Notes under the pieces: generated by a model
The model's input: only the letters and a program-made list of their open reading frames with translations
Databases searched by the model: none
What the model was told of the DNA's origin: nothing
In this document: in pieces, positions 32,682 through 41,360 of the stretch
Numbering within the stretch: position 1 is the first letter of the stretch
Layout: each line of letters begins with the position of its first letter
NCBI GenBank assembly: GCA_035263845.1
Contig: DATFQY010000123.1
Span: 1-64,000, forward strand
Direction of reading: 5' to 3'
DNA length: 64,000 nt
From: JAWOLE01 sp035263845
GTDB taxonomy: Bacteria; Acidobacteriota; Thermoanaerobaculia; UBA5066; Gp7-AA6
Program-made: the position numbers and the translations under genes

Positions 32682-32758
32682 GGTCCGCCCGTCGTTCTTT
32701 CCGCAGCGGAGTCTATCCGCCGCTCCCTGCTGTAGAGTGCGCGCCGAAGGAGAGAACC

Positions 32759-33085
32759 ATGCCGCACTTCCTGGTAAGGGGTTCCTACACCGCCGAGGCC
32801 TGGGCCAAGATGATTCACAGCCCGGAGGACCGCGAGAAGCTCTACGCGGGCTTGATCGAGAAGGCCGGCGGGAAGCTCAAGGCCTTCTACTTCGCTTTCG
32901 GAAAGGATGACGTGTTCGCCATTTTCGAAGCCCCCGACGCCTCGGCCGCCGCCTCGCTGGCGATGGCCGTCGGGTCCGTCGGGCACCTGAGCCACTTCTC
33001 GACGACGTCGCTGATGACGACCAGGGAAGCGATGGACGCGATGAAGAAGGCCGGCGATCTGAAGTACCGGGGTCCGAAGGGATAA
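32759..33085 (+). CDS. GYD domain protein
   Basis: The 108-residue protein matches the GYD family: an N-terminal strand HFLVRGSYTAEAWAKMI, then GGKLKAFYFAFGKDDVFAIFE, then AMAVGSVGHLSHFSTTSLMT. These small ferredoxin-fold-like proteins are widespread and have no known function. AAGGAGAG before the ATG is a good ribosome-binding site, and a TAGAGT hexamer upstream may be the -10. It is divergent from the dienelactone hydrolase-like gene. Confidence 0.85.
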   Translation: MPHFLVRGSYTAEAWAKMIHSPEDREKLYAGLIEKAGGKLKAFYFAFGKDDVFAIFEAPDASAAASLAMAVGSVGHLSHFSTTSLMTTREAMDAMKKAGDLKYRGPKG

Positions 33086-33149
33086 GCGCCGGCCAGGGCC
33101 GGGAGGGCCGGCGCGGCGATCCGCAGGCCCGATTTCCCTCAAACGCTCG

Positions 33150-34157
33150 ATGGGCGCGTTCGCGAAGCGCATACCGAAGGCGGAGTTGCATCTCCATATC
33201 GAGGGGACCCTCGAGCCGGAGATGATGTTCGAGCTCGCGCGGCGCAACCGGATCCCTCTCCGCTTCGCCACGCCGGAGGAGGTCCGCGAGGCCTACCGGT
33301 TCCGCGACCTCCAGTCGTTTCTCGACATCTACTACGAGGGGGCCAAGGTCCTCGTCGAGGAGAGCGACTTCTTCGACCTGACCGCGGCCTACCTCGCGCG
33401 CGCGAAGGCCGACGGCGTGCGCCACACCGAGGTCTTCTTCGACCCGCAGGCCCACACGTCGCGGGGAGTCCCCTTCGCGACAGTCGTCCGCGGCATTCAC
33501 CGCGCGCTCACCGAGGAAGGGGAGAGGCTGCGAATCTCCTCGAGGCTCATCCTCTGCTTCCTCCGCCACCTCCCGGCCGAGGACGCCGAGAAGACGCTCG
33601 AGGAGGCCCTCCCGTGGCGGCACCGGATCCACGGCGTGGGGCTCGATTCGGGCGAGGCCGGCAATCCCCCGTCGAAGTTCGAGAAGGTCTTCGCAAGGGC
33701 GAGGTCGCTGGGCCTGCTTCCCGTCGCGCACGCGGGTGAGGAGGGGCCGCCCACCTACATCCGCGAGGCCCTCGACGTCCTCGGCGTTCTTCGGATCGAC
33801 CATGGCGTGCGGTGCGTCGAGGACCCGGCGCTCGTCGAGGAACTGGCGAGGCGCCGCGTTCCGCTGACGGTTTGTCCGCTCTCGAACGTCCGGCTGAAGG
33901 TCTTCCCGTCGCTGGAGGCGCACAACCTCAAGGCGCTGCTGGACCGCGGGCTCTGCGTGACGGTCAACTCCGACGACCCCGCGTACTTCGGGGGGTACGT
34001 CGGGGAGAACTACCAGGCCGCCGGCGAGGCCCTGAAGCTCTCGCACGGGGACATCGTCCGGCTGGCCAGGAACTCGTTCGAGGCGAGCTTCCTCGAGCCG
34101 GAGGAAAAGGAGCGCCGGCTCGCCGAGGTGGACCGCTTCGCGGCCTCCTTCCACTAG
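33150..34157 (+). CDS. Adenosine deaminase family protein, adenine deaminase type
   Basis: The 335-residue amidohydrolase has zinc ligands in PKAELHLHIEGTLEPEMM and PVAHAGEEGPP. The catalytic Glu is in that latter motif, the base is in RIDHGVRC, and the Asp pair is in VNSDDPAYFGGY. The last motif, with AYFGGY, is characteristic of the adenine deaminase branch (yeast Aah1, Pseudomonas PA0148), while adenosine deaminases differ there. It would convert adenine to hypoxanthine in purine salvage. No Shine-Dalgarno is visible before the ATG. Confidence 0.88.
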   Translation: MGAFAKRIPKAELHLHIEGTLEPEMMFELARRNRIPLRFATPEEVREAYRFRDLQSFLDIYYEGAKVLVEESDFFDLTAAYLARAKADGVRHTEVFFDPQAHTSRGVPFATVVRGIHRALTEEGERLRISSRLILCFLRHLPAEDAEKTLEEALPWRHRIHGVGLDSGEAGNPPSKFEKVFARARSLGLLPVAHAGEEGPPTYIREALDVLGVLRIDHGVRCVEDPALVEELARRRVPLTVCPLSNVRLKVFPSLEAHNLKALLDRGLCVTVNSDDPAYFGGYVGENYQAAGEALKLSHGDIVRLARNSFEASFLEPEEKERRLAEVDRFAASFH

Positions 34158-34160
34158 AGT
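34155..34160 (+). promoter_or_regulatory. -10 element over the deaminase stop codon
   Basis: TAGAGT includes the TAG stop of the deaminase gene and lies 6 nt before the GTG of the DUF72 gene; probable leaderless transcript. Confidence 0.45.
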
Positions 34161-34166
34161 GGCGGC

Positions 34167-34862
34167 GTGAGGATCCTCGCCGGGACGAGCGGGTTTTCCT
34201 ACAAGGAGTGGAAGGGGAGCTTCTACCCGGAGGACCTGCCCGACGCGGAGATGCTCCGCTACTACGCCGGCAAGCTCTCGGCCGTCGAGATCAACAACAC
34301 GTTCTACCGAATGCCGCGTTCGGAGATGCTCTCGAAGTGGGCCGAGCAGGTGCCGGACGGCTTCCTCTTCGCCCTGAAGGCTTCGCAACAGATCACGCAC
34401 CGGAAGCGCCTGAAGGAGGCGGGCGACGCGGTCGCCTACTTCTTCAAGATCGCGGTCACGCTCGGAGACCGGATGGGGCCGGTCCTCTTCCAGCTCCCGC
34501 CGAACTTCAAGAAGGACTTGCCGAGGCTGACGGAGTTCCTGGCGGTCCTGCCTCCGGCGTCGCGCTGCGCGTTCGAGTTCCGCCACCCATCCTGGTTCGA
34601 GGACGACGTCTTCGAGGCGCTGAAGTCCCGGGGCTGCGCCCTCTGCATCGCCGAGGACGAGGACCTCGCCACGCCCTTCGTCTCGACGGCCGGGTGGGGG
34701 TACCTGCGCCTCCGCCGGCAGGACTACTCCGAGGAGGATCTCCGGGACCGGGCCGGCCGGCTCCTCTCGCAGCCGTGGTCGGACGCCTTCGTCTTCTTCA
34801 AGCACGAGGAGGAGGGGACTGGGCCCCGCCTTGCAGGCCAATTCCTGGCCCTGAGGGAGTAG
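34167..34862 (+). CDS. DUF72 family protein
   Basis: The 231-residue protein is a full-length DUF72 (YecE-like) TIM barrel. Its conserved start is ILAGTSGFSYKEWKGSFYPE, followed by VEINNTFYRMP, FALKASQQITH, ILFQLPPNF-like VLFQLPPNFK, and CAFEFRHPSWF. WGYLRLRRQDY and FVFFKHEEEG end the domain. The family is common and uncharacterised. A GTG start nine bases after the deaminase stop and a hairpin after its own stop mark it as a separate unit. Confidence 0.88.
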   Translation: MRILAGTSGFSYKEWKGSFYPEDLPDAEMLRYYAGKLSAVEINNTFYRMPRSEMLSKWAEQVPDGFLFALKASQQITHRKRLKEAGDAVAYFFKIAVTLGDRMGPVLFQLPPNFKKDLPRLTEFLAVLPPASRCAFEFRHPSWFEDDVFEALKSRGCALCIAEDEDLATPFVSTAGWGYLRLRRQDYSEEDLRDRAGRLLSQPWSDAFVFFKHEEEGTGPRLAGQFLALRE

Positions 34863-34888
34863 GGGAGGGGCAGAGGAGGCGAGGGACA

Positions 34889-34917
34889 GAGGAGCAGGAG
34901 CTTCTCCTCCGCTCCTC
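34889..34917 (+). terminator. Hairpin after the DUF72 gene
   Basis: GAGGAGC-AGGAG pairs with CTCCT-(CC)-GCTCCTC around a three-base loop, 26 nt after the stop. There is no U run; it separates DUF72 from the Ku promoter. Confidence 0.6.
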
Positions 34918-34938
34918 CCCGTTTCCAACTGAGCCTGC

Positions 34939-34944
34939 TACACT
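34939..34944 (+). promoter_or_regulatory. Extended -10 of ku
   Basis: TGC-TACACT lies 8 nt before the ATG of ku, leaving no room for a Shine-Dalgarno; probable leaderless mRNA. Confidence 0.55.
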
Positions 34945-34952
34945 TGAGCGCT

Positions 34953-35825
34953 ATGAGCGCACGAGCAATCGCCACCGCCAACATCTCCTTCGGCCTCGTC
35001 TCGATCCCCGTCAAGCTGTTTTCCGCCTCCAACGCCTCCGCGGGGATCTCCTTCAACATGCTGCACGGCAAGTGCGGCTCGCGGGTCAAGCAGCAGTACG
35101 TCTGCCCCAAGGAAGACAACGTCGTCGTCCCCCGCGAGGACATCCGGAAGGGCTACGAGTTCGCCAAGGACCAGTACGTCCTCTTCACCACCGAGGAGCT
35201 GAAGGCCCTCGAAGAGGAGTCCACGCAGACCGTCGAGGTCACCGAGTTCGTCCCGGTTTCGGAGATCGACCCGGTGTACTTCGACCGTCCCTACTACCTC
35301 GGGCCCGACAAGGGAGGGAGCAAGGCCTACTGGCTCATGAACGAGGCCCTGCGGACGACCGGCCGGGTCGCCCTGGCCAAGTACGCCGCGCGCGGCAAGC
35401 AGTACCTCGTGATGCTCCGGCCCGTGGACGGCGGGCTCGTCATGCAGCAGCTCCTCTACGCCGACGAGGTGCGGCCCATCTCCGAGGTCGGGCTCGACAA
35501 GGAAAAGGTCCAGGACGCGGAGCTGAAGCTGGCGACGATGCTCATCGAGCAGCGCGCCGTGGACAAGTTCCACCCCGAGGCGTACGAGGACGAGGTCAAG
35601 AAGCGGATCCAGGAGCAGCTGAAGAAGAAGATCGAGACCGGCGAGGAGATCTCCTCCGCGCCCGCGCCCGCCAAGGGCGAGGTCATCGACCTGATGGAAG
35701 CGCTGCGCCGCAGCCTCGGCAAGCCCGCCGCCGCGCCCGCGCGCAAGTCCGCCGCCGCGTCGGTTCGCAAGCCCGCGAAGCAGGCGGCCCGGGGCGTGGA
35801 AAAGAAGGCGGCGTCGCGCAGATAA
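34953..35825 (+). CDS. ku: Ku protein, bacterial non-homologous end joining
   Basis: The 290-residue protein starts ARAIATANISFGLVSIPVKL, the bacterial Ku signature. It continues with CPKEDNVVVPREDIRKGYE, VYFDRPYYLGPDKGG, and RYAAR-like KYAARGKQYLVMLRP. It ends in a Lys/Ala-rich basic tail. Ku homodimers encircle broken DNA ends and recruit ligase D; no ligase is in this window. I chose the ATG at 34953 over a TTG three codons earlier because of the promoter position. The next gene, a MerR-TPR protein, starts four bases after the stop. Confidence 0.95.
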   Translation: MSARAIATANISFGLVSIPVKLFSASNASAGISFNMLHGKCGSRVKQQYVCPKEDNVVVPREDIRKGYEFAKDQYVLFTTEELKALEEESTQTVEVTEFVPVSEIDPVYFDRPYYLGPDKGGSKAYWLMNEALRTTGRVALAKYAARGKQYLVMLRPVDGGLVMQQLLYADEVRPISEVGLDKEKVQDAELKLATMLIEQRAVDKFHPEAYEDEVKKRIQEQLKKKIETGEEISSAPAPAKGEVIDLMEALRRSLGKPAAAPARKSAAASVRKPAKQAARGVEKKAASRR

Positions 35826-35829
35826 CGAC

Positions 35830-36669
35830 TTGAAGAGCTATTCGGCGGCCGAGGTCGCGCGGATCCTGGAGCTGACGCCGAGCCAGGTCCGAGCCGCCGT
35901 CGGCGCCGGGTGGCTCGAGCCGGGCCGCGGGCCCCGCGGCGAGATGCGTTTCTCCTTCCAGGACCTGGTGTCCCTCAAGACCGCGCGGAGCCTCTTCCAG
36001 GCGCGGCTTCCCGCGCGCCGCGTCCGCGAGACCCTGTCGAGGTTGAAGGGACAGCTCGAGGAGGAGGGGGGCGTGACCTCGGTCCGGATCACGGTCGAAG
36101 GGGACCGGATCGTGGCGAGCGACGGCCGGGAACAGTGGCAGCCAGAGTCCGGCCAGATCCTGTTCGATTTCGGCGGCGCGGAGAGCGCCGCCGCCTCCTC
36201 CGCGAAGCCCCAGGAGTTCGCGAGGCCCGAGCCGGCGCCGCCCTTCGGCGCGCTTTCCGCCGAGGAGTGGTACCGGCGCGGGTGCGAGGAGGAAACGGAC
36301 CCACGCGCCGCGATCGAGGCCTACCGCAAGGCGCTGGAGATCGACCCGGACCATCCCGACGCCCACATCAACCTCGGTCGCCTCCTGCACGAGTCCGGCG
36401 ACGCCGCCGCGGCCGAGGAGCATTACCGCAAGGCGCTCGCCGCCCGTCCGAACGACCCGACGGCCGCGTTCAACCTGGGCGTCTCCCTGGAAGACCTGGG
36501 GCGCAAGGCCGACGCGCTGGCCGCCTACGAGAGGGCGGTCTCGCTCGACCCGAACAACGCGGACGCACACTGGAACACCGCCAACCTGTGCGAAAGTCTG
36601 GGGCGCATCGCCGAGGCGCTCCGGCATCTGAAGGAGTACCGCGCCCTCACGAAGGACGGCGACCGCTAG
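35830..36669 (+). CDS. MerR-type HTH protein with C-terminal TPR repeats
   Basis: The 279-residue protein opens with a MerR-like winged helix (SAAEVARILELTPSQVRAAV, then RGEMRFSFQDLVSLKTARSL). A helical and beta segment to about residue 120 and a linker follow. Residues about 145-275 hold three to four TPRs, such as AIEAYRKALEIDPDHPDAHI and LGRLLHESGDAAAAEEHYRK. The pattern suggests a DNA-binding sensor with a protein-protein arm. The TTG start follows the ku stop by four bases, with no Shine-Dalgarno, so translation is probably coupled to ku. A role in end-joining control is inference. Confidence 0.8.
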   Translation: MKSYSAAEVARILELTPSQVRAAVGAGWLEPGRGPRGEMRFSFQDLVSLKTARSLFQARLPARRVRETLSRLKGQLEEEGGVTSVRITVEGDRIVASDGREQWQPESGQILFDFGGAESAAASSAKPQEFARPEPAPPFGALSAEEWYRRGCEEETDPRAAIEAYRKALEIDPDHPDAHINLGRLLHESGDAAAAEEHYRKALAARPNDPTAAFNLGVSLEDLGRKADALAAYERAVSLDPNNADAHWNTANLCESLGRIAEALRHLKEYRALTKDGDR

Positions 36670-36730
36670 GCGGTCCGTATTCCATGGTCGGATAGGCTTT
36701 CAGCGAGGTTTCTCTTCAGGGAGGGTTGTG

Positions 36731-38053
36731 ATGCGTGTTCGCCGGAGTGTTCTCGCGATGGTTCTTCTGCTGGCTGCGCCGCGCCTGGTCTCGGCTCAGG
36801 CGTTCAACCTTCGGGACCTCCTCATCGACTTCTTCAAGCAGGGGATCACGCTGGCGGAACCGCCGGCGGGCTCGGGTTTTCCGAGCCACGCGCATCACTT
36901 CGTCGGGGACGCGTCGCTCGTGCCGCTCGAGCAGTTGAACGACCAGCTTGCGATCCAGCTTTCGAACTTTCCCCTGGCGTCCTCCGCCGGCGGATTCAGC
37001 TACCAGCTCGATCCCTCGCTGGGCGTGTTCACCCGCGTGACCGACAGCTTCGGGCCGATCTACACGGAGCGGGCCGACACGATCGGGAAGGGAAAGCTCG
37101 CCTTCGCCCTGAATTTCAGCCACTTCTCCTTCGACAAGATCGACGACCTGAAGCTACGGGAGGGAGGCGTCAAGATCGTCCTGACACACCAGGACCTTCC
37201 GCCCTCGCCCTGCTGCCTGCGCCCCTTTTTCGAGGGAGACGTCATCCAGACGACCACACTCCTGAAGATCCAGACCAACATCACCGCCTTCACGCTGACC
37301 TACGGCGTCAACGACCGCCTTGATATCGGCGCGGCGATCCCGATCGTGGAGGTGAAGATCGACGCGCAGACGACCGCGGCCATCGACAAGCTCGCGACCG
37401 GCGGCAACCCGAACACCGTCAACATTCACCGCTTTCCGAGCGGCGAGGACTCCGAGACGGTCAGCCAGTCGGGAAGCGCCAACGGCGTGGGCGACATCGT
37501 CCTTCGCGCGAAGTACCGCCTGACCTCCGACCCCCGGACAGGCTTCGCCGTCGGGATGGACGCGCGCCTGCCGACGGGAAACGAGCTCGACCTGCTCGGC
37601 ACGGGCGCGACGCAGATCCGCGGCTACCTGATCGGGTCGGCGCACCTGGGGTCGTTCTCCCCGCACATCAACGCGGGGTACGCGTGGTCCAACCACGACG
37701 TTCCCGACGTGATCGACTACGCCGCGGGATTCGACTGGGCGCTGTCTCCGCGGCTGACGTTCATCGTGGACGCGCTCGGCCGGACCTTCCGCGACACACG
37801 GGTCCTGCGGGTCCTGGACACGCCCTTCCAGTACAACACCAACATCGCCACGGACCCGGTAGACCTCCACACGGCCACGCTGAAGCAGCTCGTCGCGACC
37901 GAGCAGGACTCGACGAGCTTCCTCGGGTCCGTCGGGTTGAAGGTCAATCCTGTGGGGAATCTACTTCTGACGGTTAACGGGCTCTTCTCGATCAACGGTC
38001 GCGGACTACAGGCGAAGTTCTCGCCGCTGGTGGGACTCGACTACTCCTTCTAA
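36731..38053 (+). CDS. Outer-membrane beta-barrel-like protein
   Basis: The 440-residue protein has a signal peptide (RRSVLAMVLLLAAPRLVSAQ). It is rich in alternating strands such as GKLAFALNFSHFSFDKI, LTYGVNDRLDIGAAIP, and GFAVGMDARLPTGNELD. It ends in aromatic Phe (LVGLDYSF), the usual barrel terminus. The strand pattern resembles the MetA-pathway or transporter-like outer-membrane group. ATG at 36731 has GGGAGG upstream and is preferred over the adjacent GTG. A heptamer array follows the stop. Confidence 0.75.
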   Translation: MRVRRSVLAMVLLLAAPRLVSAQAFNLRDLLIDFFKQGITLAEPPAGSGFPSHAHHFVGDASLVPLEQLNDQLAIQLSNFPLASSAGGFSYQLDPSLGVFTRVTDSFGPIYTERADTIGKGKLAFALNFSHFSFDKIDDLKLREGGVKIVLTHQDLPPSPCCLRPFFEGDVIQTTTLLKIQTNITAFTLTYGVNDRLDIGAAIPIVEVKIDAQTTAAIDKLATGGNPNTVNIHRFPSGEDSETVSQSGSANGVGDIVLRAKYRLTSDPRTGFAVGMDARLPTGNELDLLGTGATQIRGYLIGSAHLGSFSPHINAGYAWSNHDVPDVIDYAAGFDWALSPRLTFIVDALGRTFRDTRVLRVLDTPFQYNTNIATDPVDLHTATLKQLVATEQDSTSFLGSVGLKVNPVGNLLLTVNGLFSINGRGLQAKFSPLVGLDYSF

Positions 38054-38057
38054 GGAC

Positions 38058-38085
38058 GAGTCCGAGGTCCAAGGTCCAAGGAAGG
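38058..38085. repeat. Heptamer array, four units
   Basis: GAGTCCG AGGTCCA AGGTCCA AGGAAGG begins 4 nt after the stop of the outer-membrane protein gene, in the gap between it and the convergent kinase gene. Confidence 0.8.
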
Positions 38086-38102
38086 CGACCGTTCCCTGGT
38101 CT

Positions 38103-40238
38103 TCAGCTTCCCAGTCGAGTGATTACCCACGAGTCGCCGTGCTTCTCGAGCGTCAGAACTCGGTTCGTGGACAGGTGCTGCTCACTCCCGACTCGCGGCA
38201 CGGCGACTCTCGTCTCCACGCCGCGGACCTGGGCCGTCGAGGTGCCGGGCACGAGCTCGATGCGCTGGATCTCGAACTCCAGCGTCTGTGACCGCAGGTC
38301 GGCGAACGCGGCTCGGACTCGCGCCTTGTCCACGCCGGGGTAGACGGCGGCGTAGAGGTCCGGGTCGAGCGAGGACTGCGCCTTTTCGTACTTGCGGATC
38401 GTCTCGCGGATCCGGTCTTCCTCGGTGACCCGCTCGGCCGCGCGGGCAGGCTCGGCCGGCGGCGCGACCCGGGCGGGAGCCGGAGCCGGCGGGGCCGCGG
38501 TCGGCTCCCGGCGCGCCGTCTCCGGCGCCGCGGCGATCCTCTCGGGCGCGGTCGGACGCGGCGCAGGGTGGTCGCGCGCCCACAGCTGCGCCCTCTCGAA
38601 GGAGTCCCGGCTCGCCTCGAAGGCGGTCAGCGCGGCCGCGGCCTGTCCGCGCGAGAGCTGCGCCTGCCCCTCCTTCTCCTTGCTGACGCCGAACTCGTAG
38701 AGCGCGGCCGCCTGCTCGGCCGCGTGGGCCTTCACGGCGCGCTCGCGCGAGTCCGCGGCGCGCGCGCGGGCCTGCTCAGCCTGCGTCCGGACCCGACGGA
38801 GGTCCTGCTCCGGTTCTTTCTGCTCCTTCGAAGCCTTCCTCGCGGGCTCGGGCGCCGGGGTCGGCGGCGGAGGAGGCGCCGGCGTCGGCTCGGGCGCCGC
38901 GGCTGCCGGAGAGGGCGAGACGGCCGGCGGAATCGCTTCCTGGGCCGAGGACGGCAGCCCTGCGTTGGACCGCGGGAGCGCGGGGAACGTCGGGGCCGGC
39001 TGCCGCGAGGCGACTTCGACCGGCGCCGGCTTGGGCCGCCACAGCAGCGCGACCGCCAGCAGGACCCCCGCGGCCAGGATCGATCCCGCCACGGCCGCGG
39101 GCGCCTTCCAGGACCGAACCGCCTGCCGGGGGCGGAGCGGCTCCGTGTCCACGTCCGTACCCGGATCCGCCGGCGCCCTCGGCACGATCTCGGTCGGCAT
39201 GTCCTGCTGCGGGATGAGGCGGCGCGGCGTCGAGGCCGGGGGATGCGGAGTCGTCGCGGCGTGGAACTGCTCGTCGAGGCGGCTCTGGAAGCTCGGCGTG
39301 ACATCGCGGTTGGCGCCCGGCATCTCGCGGACGCGGGAGATCATCGACGCCGTGTCGTCGAGGTCGTCCGCCTCCGAAGAGCGCGCCTTCAGCGCGACGA
39401 TCTCGCGGTCGAACTCGTCGGCCGACGCAAAGCGGTCCTCCCGCTTCTTCTCCATGGCCTTCGAGAGCGCGGCGCGGATGTCGGGCGGGATCTTCCCCTC
39501 CGGGTCGGAGTGGTCGAACGGGATCGGCTTGTCGAAGAGGTGCGCCCGCAGCAGCTCGCTCGGGCTCTCCCCGACGAAGGGATATCGGCCCGTCAGGATC
39601 TCGTAGAGCACCACGCCGAGCGCGTAGAGATCGCTTCGCCCGTCGAGCCTTTCGCCGGAGGGGAGGGACCCGAACTGCTCCGGGGAGGCGTACTTCAGCT
39701 TGCCCAGGAAGACCCCGGTCGAGGTCATTTCGCCCGGCCGGTCGAGCGTCTTGGCGATGCCCAGGTCGATCAGCTTGACGAGAGGGCGGCCCTCCTCGTT
39801 TTGGGTGAGCATCAGGTTGTCGGGCGCGACATCCCGGTGGACGACGTTCTTGCGGTGCAGGTAACCCAGCGCCGAGAGGGCCTGGTGCGCGATCTCCAGC
39901 GTCAGCCCGAGGCTCCTCGGTCCTTGCCGGCGGACGAGGTCGGCGAGGTTGACGCCGTCGATGAACTCCATGACGAGGTAGGCCTTGCCCTCGTCGTCGA
40001 TGGCGAAGTCGTGGATCGTGCAGATGTTGGGGTGCTTCAGGCGGGTCGCCGTCCTCGCCTCCTCGACGAAGCGGCGCTTCATCTCCTCGTTGCCGAGCGC
40101 CCCGGCCTTCAGGACCTTGACGACGCGGATCTCGTCGAGGAGCCGGTGGCGGACGCGGTAGAGGGTCCCCATCCCCCCCTCGCGCAGCTTGCCGAGGATC
40201 TCGTACTTGCCCTCGATCAGCGTCCCGGGCTGGTGCAA
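38103..40238 (-). CDS. Membrane Ser/Thr protein kinase with C-terminal NTF2-like domain
   Basis: The 711-residue protein has a kinase domain at about 11-275. It shows LREGGMGTLYRV (P-loop), RVVKVLKAG (Lys), HRDVAPDNLML (catalytic loop; Ala for Lys/Leu after Asp), LIDLGIAKTL (DLG in place of DFG), and YASPEQFG. One transmembrane helix (AVAGSILAAGVLLAVALLW, about 380-400) is followed by a Pro/Ala-rich and Ala/Arg-rich periplasmic stretch. A C-terminal domain (about 600-711, IRETIRKYEKAQSSLDPDLY) resembles NTF2-like folds. I chose the TTG at 40238 because GGGAGG lies ten bases upstream; the frame is open much further but is unsupported. Targets are unknown. Confidence 0.88.
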   Translation of the reverse strand: MHQPGTLIEGKYEILGKLREGGMGTLYRVRHRLLDEIRVVKVLKAGALGNEEMKRRFVEEARTATRLKHPNICTIHDFAIDDEGKAYLVMEFIDGVNLADLVRRQGPRSLGLTLEIAHQALSALGYLHRKNVVHRDVAPDNLMLTQNEEGRPLVKLIDLGIAKTLDRPGEMTSTGVFLGKLKYASPEQFGSLPSGERLDGRSDLYALGVVLYEILTGRYPFVGESPSELLRAHLFDKPIPFDHSDPEGKIPPDIRAALSKAMEKKREDRFASADEFDREIVALKARSSEADDLDDTASMISRVREMPGANRDVTPSFQSRLDEQFHAATTPHPPASTPRRLIPQQDMPTEIVPRAPADPGTDVDTEPLRPRQAVRSWKAPAAVAGSILAAGVLLAVALLWRPKPAPVEVASRQPAPTFPALPRSNAGLPSSAQEAIPPAVSPSPAAAAPEPTPAPPPPPTPAPEPARKASKEQKEPEQDLRRVRTQAEQARARAADSRERAVKAHAAEQAAALYEFGVSKEKEGQAQLSRGQAAAALTAFEASRDSFERAQLWARDHPAPRPTAPERIAAAPETARREPTAAPPAPAPARVAPPAEPARAAERVTEEDRIRETIRKYEKAQSSLDPDLYAAVYPGVDKARVRAAFADLRSQTLEFEIQRIELVPGTSTAQVRGVETRVAVPRVGSEQHLSTNRVLTLEKHGDSWVITRLGS

Positions 40239-40382
40239 AAAGCCGGTGCCTCCCAACCCGCGATTGTAGCCGCGAGGCTCGGTTTCCCGCCTCAAGGGAC
40301 CGGTAACCCGCGCGGACAGCGAAGAAGCACACCCATGAAGAATCGGAAAACACGCTTCGAATGCGACACGGGGACCATCGAA

Positions 40383-40411
40383 TTGGAAAAGGCTGGTGCG
40401 CCGGTTACAAT
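40383..40411 (+). promoter_or_regulatory. Sigma-70-type promoter of the UbiA-type gene
   Basis: TTGGAA, a 17-nt spacer and TACAAT form the best promoter in the window. The -10 ends 10 nt before the ATG at 40422, so the transcript is leaderless or nearly so. It probably drives three overlapping genes. Confidence 0.7.
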
Positions 40412-40421
40412 GCGCGGACAC

Positions 40422-41360
40422 ATGGCGGCCACATCCTCGGGCGAGCGGGCCTCGGCGGCCGCCGGATACTCCTCCGCGAGCGTCCTGACGGCTCTGTTCG
40501 TGTCTCTGCGGCCGGCGCAGTGGGTCAAGAACCTCGTCCTGCCCCTGCCGTTCCTCTTCGGCAGCGCCCTGGGACAGCCCAGCGGCTGGGTCCTGGCGGC
40601 GGAGGGGTTCGTCGTCTTCTGCGTCATCTCCAGCGGGGTTTACCTGATCAACGACGTCAAGGACCGGGAGCGGGATCGGGCGCATCCCGTCAAGCGGTAC
40701 CGGCCCCTCGCGACGGGACTGCTGGGAGTCGGGACCGCGGTGACAGCCGGGGTCACCCTCCTGGTGGCCGGGATCTTCGTCGCCTACTTGCTGGACAGGG
40801 GATTCGGAAATCTGTGCGCCTTCTATGCAGGCCTCATGGTCCTGTACTCCCTGTGGCTGAAGCATGTCCCCTTCCTCGAGGCCCTGATCGTCGCCGCGGG
40901 ACTGCCGCTGAGGGCCCTGGCGGGAGCCGCGCTGGCCCACGTCCCGGCCTCGGCGTTCCTGATGGGCTGCGCCTACACCCTCGCCCTCTTCCTCGTCGTC
41001 GGCAAGCGCCAGTGGGAGCTCCAGAACGCCGGGCACACGCACTCCGCCGAGCACCGCTCGGTGCTGGCGAAGTACGAGGAGGAGTGGCTGGACTTCATCT
41101 TCGTCACGTCCGCGCTTACGGTCGTCGCGAGCTACGCCGTGTACAGCGTCATTCCCTCGACACTGGCGCGGCACGGCGGGCGCTCCTTCGCCGCGACCGT
41201 CCCCTTCGTGATCCTGGGCGTCGCCCGCTACGTGCGCCTGGTCTACCGGCGCGGCGGGGGAGGCAACCCGACCCGGGCCCTCCTGATCGACGACCCTTGG
41301 CTTCTCTTGATCGTCGTGGGCTGGGTGCTCACGGCCGGAGGAATCATCTATGCCCGATGA
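40422..41360 (+). CDS. UbiA-type prenyltransferase, polyprenyl-phosphate phosphoribosyltransferase-like
   Basis: The 312-residue polytopic protein has the UbiA Asp motifs in YLINDVKDRERDRAHPVKRY and, on the second side, around HTHSAEHRSVLAKYEEEWLD. The start of the domain is LRPAQWVKNLVLPLPFLFG. This arrangement (R-P-x-Q-W-x-K-N, then N-D-x-x-D) is that of decaprenyl-phosphate phosphoribosyltransferases (Rv3806c type). Those attach ribose-phosphate to polyprenyl phosphate. Earlier ATG codons lie within the promoter, so I chose 40422. It overlaps the GT2 gene by 11 bases. Confidence 0.82.
   Translation: MAATSSGERASAAAGYSSASVLTALFVSLRPAQWVKNLVLPLPFLFGSALGQPSGWVLAAEGFVVFCVISSGVYLINDVKDRERDRAHPVKRYRPLATGLLGVGTAVTAGVTLLVAGIFVAYLLDRGFGNLCAFYAGLMVLYSLWLKHVPFLEALIVAAGLPLRALAGAALAHVPASAFLMGCAYTLALFLVVGKRQWELQNAGHTHSAEHRSVLAKYEEEWLDFIFVTSALTVVASYAVYSVIPSTLARHGGRSFAATVPFVILGVARYVRLVYRRGGGGNPTRALLIDDPWLLLIVVGWVLTAGGIIYAR

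Noticed and set aside
32881..32912. Resemblance to the dispersed AGGATGAC repeat in the GYD gene
   Set aside because: It falls in a conserved part of the GYD family (FYFAFGKDD), lacks the paired arms, and is probably chance.
36728..36730. GTG as start of the outer-membrane protein gene
   Set aside because: The ATG directly after it fits the ribosome site and the signal peptide better.
40239..41174. N-terminal extension of the Ser/Thr kinase frame
   Set aside because: The kinase domain starts at once after the TTG at 40238, which has a ribosome site; the extension overlaps the promoter and the UbiA-type gene.
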